From assembly GCA_015680685.1 (NCBI GenBank), contig MNCI01035354.1:76959-140958 (forward strand): a stretch of 64,000 nucleotides of DNA, in the 5' to 3' direction. Below are positions 34,851 to 46,727 of the stretch, piece after piece (the first letter of the stretch is position 1; each line of letters starts with the position of its first letter). The notes under the pieces were generated by a model. It saw only the letters and a list, made by a program, of their open reading frames with translations, was not told the origin of the DNA and did no database searches. Both the position numbers and the translations under genes were made by a program. This stretch comes from Gnetum montanum. Its lineage: Eukaryota > Streptophyta > Gnetopsida > Gnetales > Gnetaceae.

Positions 34851-35587
34851 TGATGCATCATGTTTTAATTTGCTTTGATATCAAATATATCAGAGCATCA
34901 ATATCAGATACCTGATATTAGAGCCCAGGATGCAATGTTGAATATATGATATCATAGGGTATATGCCGACCTATAAATATAACACTTGGGCTCATAATTT
35001 TCATATATTTTTTCATAGTTTTTGTCATAGAGTAACAAAGTTATTATAGTTTAGTCATTCCAGAGTTAGAATATTTTTGAGTGCCTGTAGTAGGAGTCTA
35101 AGTGTGTATAGACCTTTATTTGAGCACTAATGTACCTAAGCATTGCAATGTGATGGGAATAAAGACAAGCCCTTTTGATAATCCTTGTAGCACTAAAAAT
35201 AGATTAATGTTTTCTTTAATGCATTTATTATCCATGCACTTTACTTTAATATACTTTAATTAAGCAATTAATTTCCAATTGATAATGAACACAACCACAA
35301 CCACTTCAAGCATATGTGTAGCACTTGGTAACTTAGAAACATTTAATATTTGGTAACCCAGAAACACTTAACATTTGGTAACCCAGTAGTGCTACATGAA
35401 TTAAAGATGTGTTCGGGGAGTGGGAAGGAGTACTTTTGTTATGCTAGCTAGGAAGTAGATTAATTAGATATTAAATTCCTCTACCTTTTATTCTTGTTCT
35501 AGGCAATTAAACTTATAAAATACAAAATGATAAAAATCATATACCTCAGTTGCACTTAACCATATACTTGTACCTCACAAGTGGAAA
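34851..35587 (+). repeat. 5' LTR of element E, 3' end deleted
   Basis: TGATGCATCATGTTTTAAT... matches the 3' LTR at 49,741 through TACTTGTACCTCA. It breaks off near 35,587, about 130 bp short of the LTR end, and runs straight into RT sequence. Confidence 0.85.
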
Positions 35588-35599
35588 TTATATTAAAGA

Positions 35600-36260
35600 T
35601 CATCTAATGGTCCAAGAAGGCATTGTGTTGGGGCATAAAATATCATAGGTAGAAATTGAAGTAGACCTTGAGAAAAAAAGGGTCATCCAAGGAATTACCC
35701 ACTATCTTGAAACCATCAAAGATGTTTGGTCATTCCTTGGACATAGTGGCTACTACTGGTGATTCATAGAGAATTTTTCTAAGATCACAAAACTATTAGT
35801 TGAACTAACAAAGAAAGATGCTCCATTCATTTGGACCACAGAATGTTAAAAAGAATTTTAGCAACTAGAGGAGAAACTTGTATAAACTCCAATTCTATAA
35901 GCACCTAATTGGTTCATATCATTTCATGTCATGATGGACACATTAAATTATGCCTTGGGAGTTTTTCTTACGTAGATGGATGATAAGAAAAATCCATATT
36001 ACATCCATTATGCTAGCCAAAGCATTGTGCGTTCACAATTGAACCACACCATCACAAAAAAAGAATTGATGGCAATGGTGTTTGCCCTAACAAACTGTAG
36101 GCTTTATGTGCTTGGATACAAACTATTTGTGCACACAAACCACAGTTCCATTCAGTTTTTGATGAACAAGCCAACGATGAGTCCCCATATCATACAGTGG
36201 TTGGTTATCTTACAAGAATTCAATCTTACAATGGTATATTGAAAGGGTACTAAGAATGTG
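35600..36260 (+). pseudogene. RT C-terminus and RNase H of element E
   Basis: The RT remnant starts after the catalytic motif (EGIVLGHKIS, SFLGHSGYYW). RNase H reads VMMDTLNYALGVFLT, then an 88-codon open frame at 35,976-36,242: YYIHYASQSIVRSQLNHTITKKELMAMVFAL, VHTNHSSIQFLMNKPTMSPHI. The Asp of the HTDHSS-type motif is Asn. This is the best-preserved RNase H of the family in the window. Confidence 0.85.
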
Positions 36261-37460
36261 GTTGTTGATCACTTATCTTGGTTACAATGGGACAATAAAG
36301 AGAAAGAGAACCCACTATCTAATATGTTTCCTAATGAACTTCTCTTTTACTAGGGCTATAACTAAATAATTTCCCAATGAGCCTAAATGGTATGATGGCA
36401 TTCTCACCTATCTTCTCACTCAAGGGATGCCACAAGGTTTGGACCACCAAAAGAAATAATAGATTCTTCACCAAATGAAATACTTCATAAAGATCAATGA
36501 ACACCTCTACAAGATGTGTGCTGATGGCCTGGTTCAATGGTGTATCCTTGATGCTGATCAACTACACATTCTCCAAGATGCTCATGAAGGTCATTATGGG
36601 GGCCACTATGCTAGGAGACACACAACCATTAAAATCTTGATGGTAGGGTAGTATTGGCCAACAATCTTTAAGGATGCTCATCAATATGTCCACTCTTGTG
36701 AATGCTACCAACAGGATGGTGGAATGACTACTCAAATGAAGGGACCTCAATAATTGATTTAACCACTAGAACCCTTTGACATTTGGGGCATTGATTTCAT
36801 GGATCCCATCACACCCATGTCAAATGAAAAGGTGTACATCATAGTTGCTATTGACTATTATATAAAATGGGCAGAAGCATTAGCCATCTCAGACTATACA
36901 TCTTTGACTACTAGTTAATTTGTACAACAAAATGTTGTAAACAAGTTTGGTGTGTGACATGCATTAATTTTTGATAATGCAACTTACTTTATAGGCACTA
37001 CTTTTTAGAATCTCAAACAATGCCTAGGGGTTGAACATAAACTCACAACACCCTACCGCTCCCAAGCCCATGGTCAAGCTAAGGTTACCAATAAGAAAAC
37101 CCTAAAGATTCTAACAAGAACTATTAGCAAATATAGAAAAGACTAGAGCCCAAAACTTAACGATGCCCTTTGGGCCTATCATTCAACATGAAAACTTCCT
37201 ATAGGCTATTCTCACTATGAGCTTGTGTACAAAAAATTACCAACACTTCATATTCAATTTGAGCTTTATATACTTTCAATAGTCTGTGACCTTGACCTTG
37301 ACTTAAGTCTAGTACAAAAAGAAAGATTAATGAGTCTCAACTTGCTAGACAAAAATCAATTGGTGGCTATATCATCTAATGAGTTGCACAAGGCATTCAA
37401 CAAAAAGCACCATGAGCCTAAAATAAAGAAAGTCAAATTTCAACTAGAAGATAAGGTCTT
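36261..37460 (+). pseudogene. integrase of element E, first part
   Basis: The zinc-binding region is at about 36,560-36,730. The core reads IIVAIDYYIKWAEAL (about 36,840) and HALIFDNATYFIG (about 36,958), with the second Asp kept. YRSQAHGQAKVTNKKT has Lys where the catalytic Glu is expected. An open 82-codon frame (37,225-37,473) gives the tail: SLVQKERLMSLNLLDKNQLV, HKAFNKKHHEPKIKKVKFQL. It stops at the solo LTR. Confidence 0.87.
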
Positions 37461-37486
37461 TGATGAGTCATGAATTTACTGGCTGT

Positions 37487-37593
37487 GATATCACTGTTGT
37501 GATATCACACCCATGATATCACAACCATGATATCCCATGGGCTACAATATTGTGTATGTGATATCATAGCCGCGATATCACATACGTGATATC
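37487..37593 (+). promoter_or_regulatory. U3 array of GATATC palindromes
   Basis: GATATC at 37,487, 37,501, 37,515, 37,529, 37,560, 37,574 and 37,588, mostly 14 bp apart. The last two form an almost perfect 20-bp palindrome. They sit 20-125 bp upstream of the TATA box at 37,612. Likely transcription-factor sites or an enhancer; this is inference. Confidence 0.65.
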
Positions 37594-37611
37594 GTGGCCT
37601 GCCTCAATTCC

Positions 37612-37619
37612 TATAAATA
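37612..37619 (+). promoter_or_regulatory. TATA box of the solo LTR
   Basis: TATAAATA followed by AGAGG, the same context as in the solo LTR at 4,149-4,156 and the H LTR. Confidence 0.7.
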
Positions 37620-38334
37620 AGAGGTAACTCTCCTTTGTTTCACATATAGTTTTTTTTCCTTAGCGAAGCTTTGGCAGTATTCCCCTTCCAAAGAGAGAAT
37701 ATTTTTTAGTGTCTACCCACAGTGTGGTGATTGTAATTGTATGGCATCCTTTATTTGAGTGTGACGTACTTGGACACGCACATGACCAAAAATAAAGATC
37801 AAGATTACTTCATCATTGTAGCATTCACTTAGTTTAATTAATTATTTATTTAATTTTTCTTTACTGCTTTCTTAGTTAATATCTCTCACCCTTATCTCCT
37901 AGTAACGTGGAATGAGTACAACTTAATCATGAGCATTTAAGTGTGACTATTTGGTAACCTAGTAGTGTACCTAGGCCATGTTCTTGGTAATCCCGGTGGT
38001 AGTTGTGCATGAGGTCCAAGATGTGTATAGATGATTAAGGAACGGATGCTCATCACACTTAGGCTAGATTAGATTCTCTTACCCTTTCTCCTAGGTTAGT
38101 TAATATTACTCTCTTTCTATTGCCTTCAGGAGTAGCATTAGATTCGGAACAAATCATTCACCTCACTCTAGACTAACCATACATGACAAAGCTAATACTA
38201 GTCCAGGTGGGAAGATAGTGAACTGCAACCTAAGGATAACTGTCTAGGTGCCACAACTGCAGAGTTCGACTGAATCGTGCGTAAAAATGCTCGTATTCAT
38301 ATGGTTGAGTGTAGGGGTATCTCGCCACTCATCA

Positions 38335-38400
38335 GTCCTCTACTAGAATCCCACACATGTACCTCAATGAACTAAGTTCTAGACGTTATGAGAAGGACCT
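38335..38400 (+). pseudogene. integrase tail of element E, second part (66 bp)
   Basis: GTCCTCTACTAGAATCCCAC... continues the pol tail after the solo LTR and matches A at 5,298-5,367. It ends at GGACCT where element F begins. Confidence 0.85.
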
Positions 38401-39246
38401 TAATGAATTGAATTTTGCAAGCCCTAATATCGGGTACATGATATCACAACCTGGATACGATATCATATACATGATATTGTGATTCTTGTGTCAGCTTATA
38501 AATATAGTGTTCAAATGCATAGTGAAAGAGTCTTTCTGATAAGTCTTTGGGTTAAGTCTCTTTGTTAGTTTTTAGTTAGTTTTCAATTCTTTTTCCAAGT
38601 GCATGCATGTAGTGTGATGCTTGTAATTGTACGGAACCTTTGTTCAAGTGTGACATACTTGGACATGCACACAACCAACAATAAAGCTCAAGATTACTCC
38701 ATCATTGCAGCATTCACTTAGCTTTTACTTGTTTTAATTGTTAATTATTCATTATTATTTTCTTAGTTAATATTTCTTTTGTTGTCATTTACTATTTCTA
38801 TTATTAACATAGAATGAGTTCGTCTTAATCATGAACATTTAAGTGTAACTATGTGGTAACCTAGTAGCATTGTAGTGCTTCAAGTAATGTGCACTTGGTA
38901 ATCCCAGAAGTAGTACACGAAGTCCAAGATGCATACAAATGATTAAGGATGGATGCTCATTGCACTTAGGCTAGCTTAGATATTACTTCTTATTGCTTAT
39001 TAGTTTACTCCATTATTTCTCATTATCTTTAGGAGTAGCATAGTATTAGAAATCACATCGTACACCTCACTCTGGACTAAACAATATGTGACAAAGAAAA
39101 TACTAGTCCAAATGGGAAGATAGTGAACTGTGATCAATGTATAACTGTCTAGGTGCCACAACTAGTTTTTCCATGAAGTTCAACCAGATGACATGTACAC
39201 ACTCATATTTGTATGGTTGGATGTAGGGGTACCTCACCACTCATCA
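38401..39246 (+). repeat. 5' LTR of element F
   Basis: Starts TAATGAATTG (TGATGAAT with one change) and ends CACCACTCATCA. TATAAATA at 38,497-38,504. Same family as the other TGATGA...TCATCA LTRs, with GATATC sites partly decayed. Confidence 0.88.
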
Positions 39247-39247
39247 T

Positions 39248-39265
39248 TAGCACCATTGTCAAGGA
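39248..39265 (+). promoter_or_regulatory. primer-binding site of element F (decayed tRNA-Asp type)
   Basis: TAGCACCATTGTCAAGG directly after the LTR corresponds to B's TTGGCACCATTGCTGGGG with G-to-A changes. It supports F and B sharing a priming system. Confidence 0.65.
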
Positions 39266-39367
39266 TGGTGCTAGTTACCTAGATTAGTTACTCACTATAA
39301 CAAAGTATTAATGATATATCTTTTAAGAAAAACTTAAATTCAATTAAGTCACACACAATTGACAACA

Positions 39368-41723
39368 ATGTCTCTCTGATAAAACAACAATAAGACAACA
39401 TCTAGTGAGGCAATTCATTGAAGAACCAACAAAATTTATGATGAAAAAGAAGTTTGGAGTACTCAATCTTATGCAGGAGTTTCATATGTTCATGGACATC
39501 CCAACAATACTCAAGGACTCTTATCATCCAACTCAGACACCTTTAGTGAAGATGTGACATCCCATAGAATGAGGGGGCCTATAAGGCCTAGGACCTTCTC
39601 AATGATTAGTAAGAGTATAGCAGGGGTTGATTGGAAGACTTACAAAAGTCATGACAAGTCTTCTAGCTCTCTCTCTTCCTCTACTCTTTCAACGTTAGGT
39701 CATGACATGGATGACTATTTCTCAAGGGATCAGTGTAGAAATAAAAATCAAACCCATGGGCAAAGTCAGGAACACCAACATGAATAAAGGCAACATCGTC
39801 CCAACTCACAAACTCACAACCTACTTAGTGACAATGAACCCCTGCTAGCCACTAAGAGCCTAATGCATATAATAGAGGTTGTTCAAATATCCCATAGGCA
39901 TTGTAAGGAAATTCATCTACCTAGGATTTATTTAAACAACTTTTCCAAGTTCTTAGGAGTTTATGATTTATATCCACAACACCATTTACAAGCCTTCTAT
40001 GATTCCTATGCATGGAACAACATTGATAATGGATGGAAAATACTTAAGCTCTTTCCTATGACACTCATGGACCAAGAAAAAGTGTGGTATAGATCTTTAA
40101 AACCAAATTCAATTCACCATTGGCCTACAATGGTAAACCTCTTCAATGAAAGATATTAAACTTGTGCAAGAGTGTTGACCTTGTGGAGACAAATCCAAAA
40201 GTGGAAACAAGGGCAACATGAACCCTTAGATATGGCCTTAGAAAGATATTATTCATTGTTAAATAAATTCCTAGGCCATGGGTTCTCCAAGGAAGGGCTA
40301 ATGTGTCACATCATGGATGGGCTCTATAATGAAACAAGGGAGACCTTAGGGATGTATGTCCCAAGTCAACTCTATGAACTATGAACCCATCAATTCCAAG
40401 AGCTTATTAAGTGGGTATCAAAAGAAGGAGAAATAGACAAATGGAAGAATGTTGAAAGATCTCAATAGGACCAAAGTAACGAGGGTTCATAATCATGAAG
40501 AGGAGAAATCAACTCATCTCAAGGAGGTGGAACCATCCCCATCTTTGCCAATACTAAAATCACTAGATGAAATTGAGGCAAAAATAAATAAGATGATGGA
40601 ATGGCTATATGAAAAATGTAGAGAATATGTAAACATTATTAGAGGTATAACCATGCAAGATCACTCTGATGACAAGAACAAATAGAGGATTCCAAACTTA
40701 GAAACAAAATAGAACATCATTCAACAATAAAAAAAGGCTAAAGAAAACAAGGATAGGGGCTCAATTGCAAATCATAAGTATCAATGCAATGTTTGCCTAT
40801 ATGATCAGCCCAAAGGCCAATGCCCAATCTTTTCACACTTACATGATCATTGGGAAAGAATGCTACATCTAGATTTCATACAAAAGTATTGTGCTCAACC
40901 ATAGTGGCAAAACCCCCAATTATGAAGAAGACCATCACAAAACTAGCCTCACCCTTTGTATCACCCAAAACTAAGTGCTTATTATGTTCAACATCCTATT
41001 TCTCCAATTGGATCAACATCCTTTACTTCACCTCATCATTATCATTCTCCTGAATATCATCAACCTATGTCCCCTCCTATGGGATCACCACCTCATGTCT
41101 CTTACACTTCTCCTTCCTCTCAATATTCTCGTCCTTCACCTCCTTCTACATTGCCACCAATTGTACCAAAAGGTCTTACACCACAGCACCAAGCCACAAA
41201 CATTACTTGTGCTACTACTATCAACATCAATGGGAATCCTCCACAATGTTAAAAGTGTCTTTTCTCTAGGCATTTTCATAGAAAGAGACAACATAGTTCT
41301 AAAACCACTACATCCTTCAACTTAGCACAAGCCTAGCACTGTAATGCACCTTCCTCTTTGAACTCAACACCTCTTGTTATCTTATCCAGGTGACCAATCA
41401 ACACTCCAACAACCATGCAGCCCAATAAATATGACAATGTGAGGAGGCATATCGATCCTTACATACCATCTTATGGTGATGAGTGCCATAGTGGGTCAAC
41501 TCCTTATGACATTATCACATCTTATAATCTGCCCCACTATGCTTACTTTAATCAAGTGTGTGAACCTCAATTTGGGTACATTCCTACCACCATACCAAAA
41601 GATACCCAATGGTTTGGATATGATCAAACCCCAATATTTTCAACATGCATGAATCCTAACTTTCCATTTACTAATTCTCACCATGATCAAAGGATTAGTC
41701 ATGGGGGATCTCCCTCATTCTAA
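39368..41723 (+). pseudogene. gag of element F, nearly full length
   Basis: ATG at 39,368 opens one frame carrying about six stops to about 40,450. A Ser-rich N-terminus (KSSSSLSSSTLSTLG, about 39,655) precedes a capsid domain: LPRIYLNNFSKFLGVYDL, LFPMTLMDQEKVWYRSL, WRQIQKWKQGQHEPLDMALERYY, GFSKEGLMCHIMDGLYNETR (39,900-40,384), as in Retrotrans_gag. After a frame change near 40,440 come a CX2CX8CX4H cluster (40,785-40,841), a Pro/Ser/Tyr-rich region (40,956-41,200), a CX2CX4H cluster near 41,249, and a Tyr/His/Pro tail ending at TAA 41,721. The clean end, with no overlapping pol, suggests a stable gag-only architecture. Confidence 0.82.
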
Positions 41724-43752
41724 TAAGTAGAATTAGTAAATGTTTTTCCTTTTCTTTGGTCTTATAATTTTTTGTTTTCTAATTCTTCATTTTTCAATTT
41801 GTCATTTTATCTTTTTGTAAGTAATCTCATCTATGAATAAAATACTCATGTAACTTGTCAGTTGATGTGTTGTTCTATGCTATCAAGTCATCAGTAACTA
41901 ATTATTTAGACAGTGAGCCCACAACATCCACCCACCCATTCTATTAATAATAGGTCCTACTCTGGATACGATGATATCCTTATCATCATTAAAACTTAAA
42001 GTAACTTTGTACTCATTATGCCCATAGTGAAGAATTACGAACTAAGAGGGAATGGCTAGGGTGTGACATCAAGGGGACTTATAGATGCTCTTTGGTGACA
42101 TTTGTAGGTGTTATCATGTAGCTTAATTGCACTAAGATCTTTGTAGATTTAACGAAAAATGGAAGTAAGAGTTGTGATAAAGGCACTTAATAATAGAACT
42201 CAATGATATTCTAAAAGGTTCGACTGGAAAGACATGCATCCATGCCTAAAGGTTGGTGGCTTCTCCAAATTCCCGTTGAGAAAGATAAAGTGCAAAAGCA
42301 GCAAGAAGAAGAAAAAGAAAAGAAACAAGAAAATTAACAAAGAAAAGATCAAGAAAATGTGTCACAAAAAAATTCAAATCACTCCTCCCTTGCACAAAAC
42401 ACTAAGTGATCATATACCTTACTGTCATAATGCTCTTATGGTTGTCTATCATTAGGATTAAATAATGTGATGTCACTAATTAGAGGTATGGACTTGGTTT
42501 TGATCTTGGAGAGAAAGGCTAATGGTACCTTAATCATGCACATCACTTTGGATTCATTATGCCCAGGATAAGTTATCTCACGCCCCGATCTCTACAATCC
42601 ATTTTGCAATTCCTTACATCTCACGATCTAGGTATTTCTAACTTGTATCTTGTGTGGCATAGAATTCATACCACATCGTGGTGGTATTTGACATGTATGT
42701 GTTTTGTTGCATAGGTACAAATTGCATATAACCCTTCTAGTGCCTACAGACATTTTAAAGTGTGGTTATGCAAGGGCATGATAGGTTGGAACCTACTTTG
42801 GGAAGGATCCACTTGTGTGACTTTTGTAATTTGTACTTGTTGCACACCACAACTGCATCTTATACCCTTCGAGTATTGCATTGTCGAATCTATTCTTTCC
42901 TTTATCATCATTTCAACAAAATGTTCCTTTGAACCACTACACGTCCTTTTTCCTCATCTTGTTCAAAGAACTTCATTGTATAATTCCACTTCATTACACT
43001 TTTGATGCCTTAATGTCCATTTCAGATTACCCTAGATCTTTCAAATCTACCTTAAATACTTCATTTTTAGTCATGAAATTTTTCAAAATTCATTAATTTT
43101 ACTAAGTACCCTATTTTAGATAGGACGTAATATCAAGTACCCAGTATCAGGTCCCACACAATATTAGGTATGCATTATTGCGTACACAATATTGTGTCTA
43201 TAAAACATATATATATGGGGCACCCACGCATGTAGAAGTCAATGTTAACTATTAATGTAAGGGGAGTTGTTGTAATTTTCTTCCACAATTTTTCATGCTT
43301 TGAGAACCTACCATTCAACCATCAATATCTTGCTTGTTAATGCTCTAATTTTCCTTCTGATTGAACCTAATTAAACTTGGAGTGTTTAACTCAGTCGTGG
43401 GGAAGGGGTATAGTAGGATTCATGCATAACGTTTTCAAAATTTGCTATCTCCTGAACGATATCATAGGGGTAAGTAATATTAAGAAATGTTAAGAACTTA
43501 TGCCAAACTAATTTTCTTCCTTCACAAAAATCATTTAAATTATTAATTGGAATCATTTAAATTATTAATTAGAGTCACTTGAGAAAATTGAGCCCAACAT
43601 TAAAAAATTTAGGGGAACTTTTTGGAAAAAATTCTAATTCTGAAATCACACTAAGCAAAGAATTCAACATTTATTAAAGGTAATGAGTAAGGTATGAGAT
43701 AATTGACTTCTTTAAATAACCTTACTAGCAATTGATCTTTGTATGATTACAG
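41724..43752 (+). other. spacer between gag and the extra ORF of element F
   Basis: Non-coding by my reading. Blocks resemble the post-pol zones of A, B and E, for example a phrase with CCACAACATCCACCCA near 41,920 and one with CTACTTTGGGAAGGATCCAC near 42,790. A block at about 43,125-43,250 resembles LTR U3 followed by TATAAAACATATATATATGG. A 22-bp tandem duplication lies at 43,530-43,573. Confidence 0.6.
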
Positions 43753-46548
43753 ATGGCCCCTAAATGAGGGCAATGAGGACCTTCTCAAGATGTAGCCAAA
43801 TACCCTAGGAGAGGTAGAGGCCAAGGACCTCTTGCAGAACATGCAAAACAAGAGTTATAATTATTTAGCATTCATCAAGAAACCCCTATTATTGCACAAT
43901 CTGGTCAACCAGAAGGTGGAGAAGGCAGCACACCTAAATAAAAACAACATCTCACATTGTCCCCAAAATGCATTCAGGCCATTCTGTAAAGATCCACATC
44001 TGCTACAATGATCGTGGAACTTAATTTTGGACCTCTTACTGAATTCACCTCTGAGTCAATCAAAGATCAACTCAAGGGATCTCCACTATGGTATGTTCTC
44101 TCAAAAAGTGGAGAATGGTATTTGGGGGAGACTTATTAATTTTGGCATAATAAAGAGGAAGGCACCACCACTAATATTGGTGGAATTTCAGTTGATTTCT
44201 CTACAAAGGCCATTACAAAAGCTTGGAATCTTCCAAATACAAGGCCAAAAGTTGCTCATCTCTTCACCTGCTTTGATGCAGATGCAAGAAAAGTAGGGTT
44301 AAAAAGGGTGTATGGAAAAGAAGAAAAAACATATGGAGAACTCATCTTTGAAGAGAGAATTTACTTCAAAATTAACACCTATCACATATTCCCAACGAAG
44401 TAGCTAAACAAGATCTCTACCTATGCAGCTAGAGGAAGAATAATTTTAATGGGAAAGGTTGATGACAATTTACCCCATTTGTATCTAACAAAAATATTGA
44501 GGTGGTTCGAAGAACGTAAGATAGGAAATGTTGCATTACCATTTCCATGTCTAATAAGGAAGCTATGCTGATGTGCTAAAATTCTAGGGTACACTAATGA
44601 CATCCCAAGAAAAGCTCAAAATGCTTCATATGCTGAATTACTAAAGCCACTAGCACCAAGGAAAGATGTTGGTAAAACACTAAAGCTTGAACAAGAGTAG
44701 ACGGTTGGGCCCACTGCACCTCAAACAGTAGGGCCTAGCGAACTTCCAGACATGAGACTCAATCAACAACAAGAAGTAGGGCCCAACACGCAACCTACAA
44801 GCTAGCAAGACCAACCACCACTACCACCATAGGACTATCGATTGTTGATGAGCCATCTCAAGGCCATGGCAGAAATGGTCAGTTGAGGAAGATAGGACAA
44901 GGCCAATCTCTTCAAGATGATTGATGATGTCATATAGCCTACCATATCAATCGATCATGTAAGGGGTAAGGTCTCAATATAAATAGGAGGAGGGGAGCTG
45001 CATTGATCATAATAGATTTCTGGGAATGTTGCATCATTTCAAATACAATTGGAAATTGGTGAAGGCACCATAGTGATGGTAATGCAACAATAGGATGTAG
45101 CCAGAGCAATAGAAGTGATTGTGAACCACATCAAAGAGTCATTTAGCATCCCTATTGTGCCACCAATGGATCTCACAGGAGCACATGATGCTCAAGTTTA
45201 GTTGGTACCTCAATAACTCCTGATAAACCTGAGGATGCTCTAGATTATTTACTACAAATAGGACAAGTAATGATGTCCTTGTTTGACATCCCCCAAGATG
45301 TCACAGCAGCACAATCAAACCTCATTTCCACCAAAGAAAAGTTGGTCATAGCTGAGGTTAGGGCCGAACACACAAAAGATGAGTTGAGGAGACTCCAAGA
45401 AAAGTTTGTTATCCTACAAGCTGAGTAGTGGGATCCATCCCAACTTATTCTAGCTGACCATCTAGAATCATTTAGAACAAAGAAACTACTAAATTATTAG
45501 AGGAGAATAAAAGGGTGATAATGGAAAAAGAGAAGGTTGATTGGGATGCTTGAAAAGCACAAGTTCAAACATATGCACATGCAAAAGCACTCAAATTTTA
45601 CAAGAAGAAAATAAACTTCTTGCTACCAAAAATATTTAGTTGACAACAGTTGAAAAACAAAAGAATGTTCTCAATGAAATTTTTCATCAAATGTGAGAAC
45701 AACTAATAAGAGTCAACCAAGACATAAGTCACTTAGTCAGAGAGAGCATAAGCCTCTCCATGGAGGAGGTATGTGCCATCTATCAGAAGATGGGCACTGA
45801 AATAAGTGCATGGAAAAATGAAGCTAAGTAGCATGAAGGAACATTTTTGAGATTAGGTGGAGATGTATAAGGAGATCATCGAAAAAGAGATACATATGGC
45901 TGAGACCCATATTAACTCTTTCAATGCTCAAAACACTGACTGGTGGACCATATTGGATACTTATGCCTTCGCCCACCAAGTAGAATTAAAGAGGTAAGAC
46001 CTATAGATCTAGGATCTCACAGAATACATGGAATTGGTATACCTATGATATGCAAACTTGACCATGTTAACAACAGGATGTTCAGGGATCAAGCTAGAAA
46101 AATAGGTAGCTACCACCTATGCCAAATCTGAAACAAAGTTTGCCAAACACAAAAAGACATTGTAGAAATTGGAGGTAGAAAATTTTGAACTAGAGGTGGT
46201 AAAAGCTAGCTACCAAGGTCAAAAGGATGTTGCAACAGATTTGGATTGATAGCTTATAGACAATTAGGAATTCCTAGACAAAGCCAAAGCCTACGAGGAT
46301 GAACGTCAGTTGTTTACAACATGGTACGTCAAAGCTAATCAAATGTTTTCATAACTATCATGTTCATGGAAGGTGCCTACCCCATGAAACATTGGAACAT
46401 TAGCATGAACAACACATGATCCCTAAATAGATGAAGAAAAACTGTAGGCACTTCTTTAGAAATATTCATTTCTGAAGCCTAGAGCACAAGATAAAGGGAA
46501 AAAGCCCATGGAGGAGCCACTGCCACTAGGACCCACATGAGTTCCAAA
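43753..46548 (+). pseudogene. extra ORF of element F: globular N-domain, Pro-rich linker and coiled-coil C-part
   Basis: ATG at 43,753 begins a frame that stays coherent for about 480 codons with scattered stops, then continues in other frames to about 46,548. A basic start (KYPRRGRGQG) is followed by a domain at about 44,010-44,640 with FGPLTEFTSESIKDQLKGS, GISVDFSTKAITKAWNLPNT, ARGRIILMGKVDDNLPHLY and VALPFPCLIRKLC. This order resembles the domain annotated as 'putative plant transposon protein' in plant genomes; the match is from memory. A Gln/Pro/Thr-rich linker (44,690-44,830) follows. The remainder is Glu/Lys/Gln-rich and probably coiled coil (for example TTVEKQKNVLNEIFHQM; EMYKEIIEKEIHMAE at about 45,860). 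No membrane segments, so it does not look like the env-like ORF of Athila. Role unknown. Confidence 0.6.
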
Positions 46549-46714
46549 CAATTTTGTATTTCATGTTTTATGTTGGTGTCCTAATTTTGTTTTGTCTAGT
46601 ACTACACTGTGGCATGAAATAATCCATAGTTAGTCCATAATCCCATACCTATCCATTGTGTAATCAAATGAACTTGTTTCTCATTTTATTTGACTCAAGG
46701 ATGAGTTTTTATTT

Positions 46715-46727
46715 AGTCATGGGAGTA
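46715..46727 (+). promoter_or_regulatory. PPT of element F
   Basis: TAGTCATGGGAGTA abuts the 3' LTR start TGATGAATCG, in the same position as AGTCATGGGGGTA in A. Confidence 0.65.

Larger units (their letters stand above)
37461..38334 (+). mobile_element. solo LTR in the integrase of element E
   Basis: TGATGAGTCATG...CACTCATCA, 874 bp, with flanks GTCTT (37,456-37,460) and GTCCT (38,335-38,339), a 5-bp duplication with one change. Removing it restores continuity of the pol tail with the parallel sequence in A (5,290 on). It carries seven GATATC sites at 37,487-37,593. Confidence 0.93.

Noticed and set aside
40975-41325. 116-codon Leu/Ile/His-rich frame overlapping gag of F
   Set aside because: It is the out-of-frame shadow of the Pro/Ser/Tyr-rich gag tail read at 40,956.
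44027-44296. 89-codon frame inside the extra ORF of F
   Set aside because: Shadow of the true frame that starts at 43,753. The true frame carries the coherent domain.
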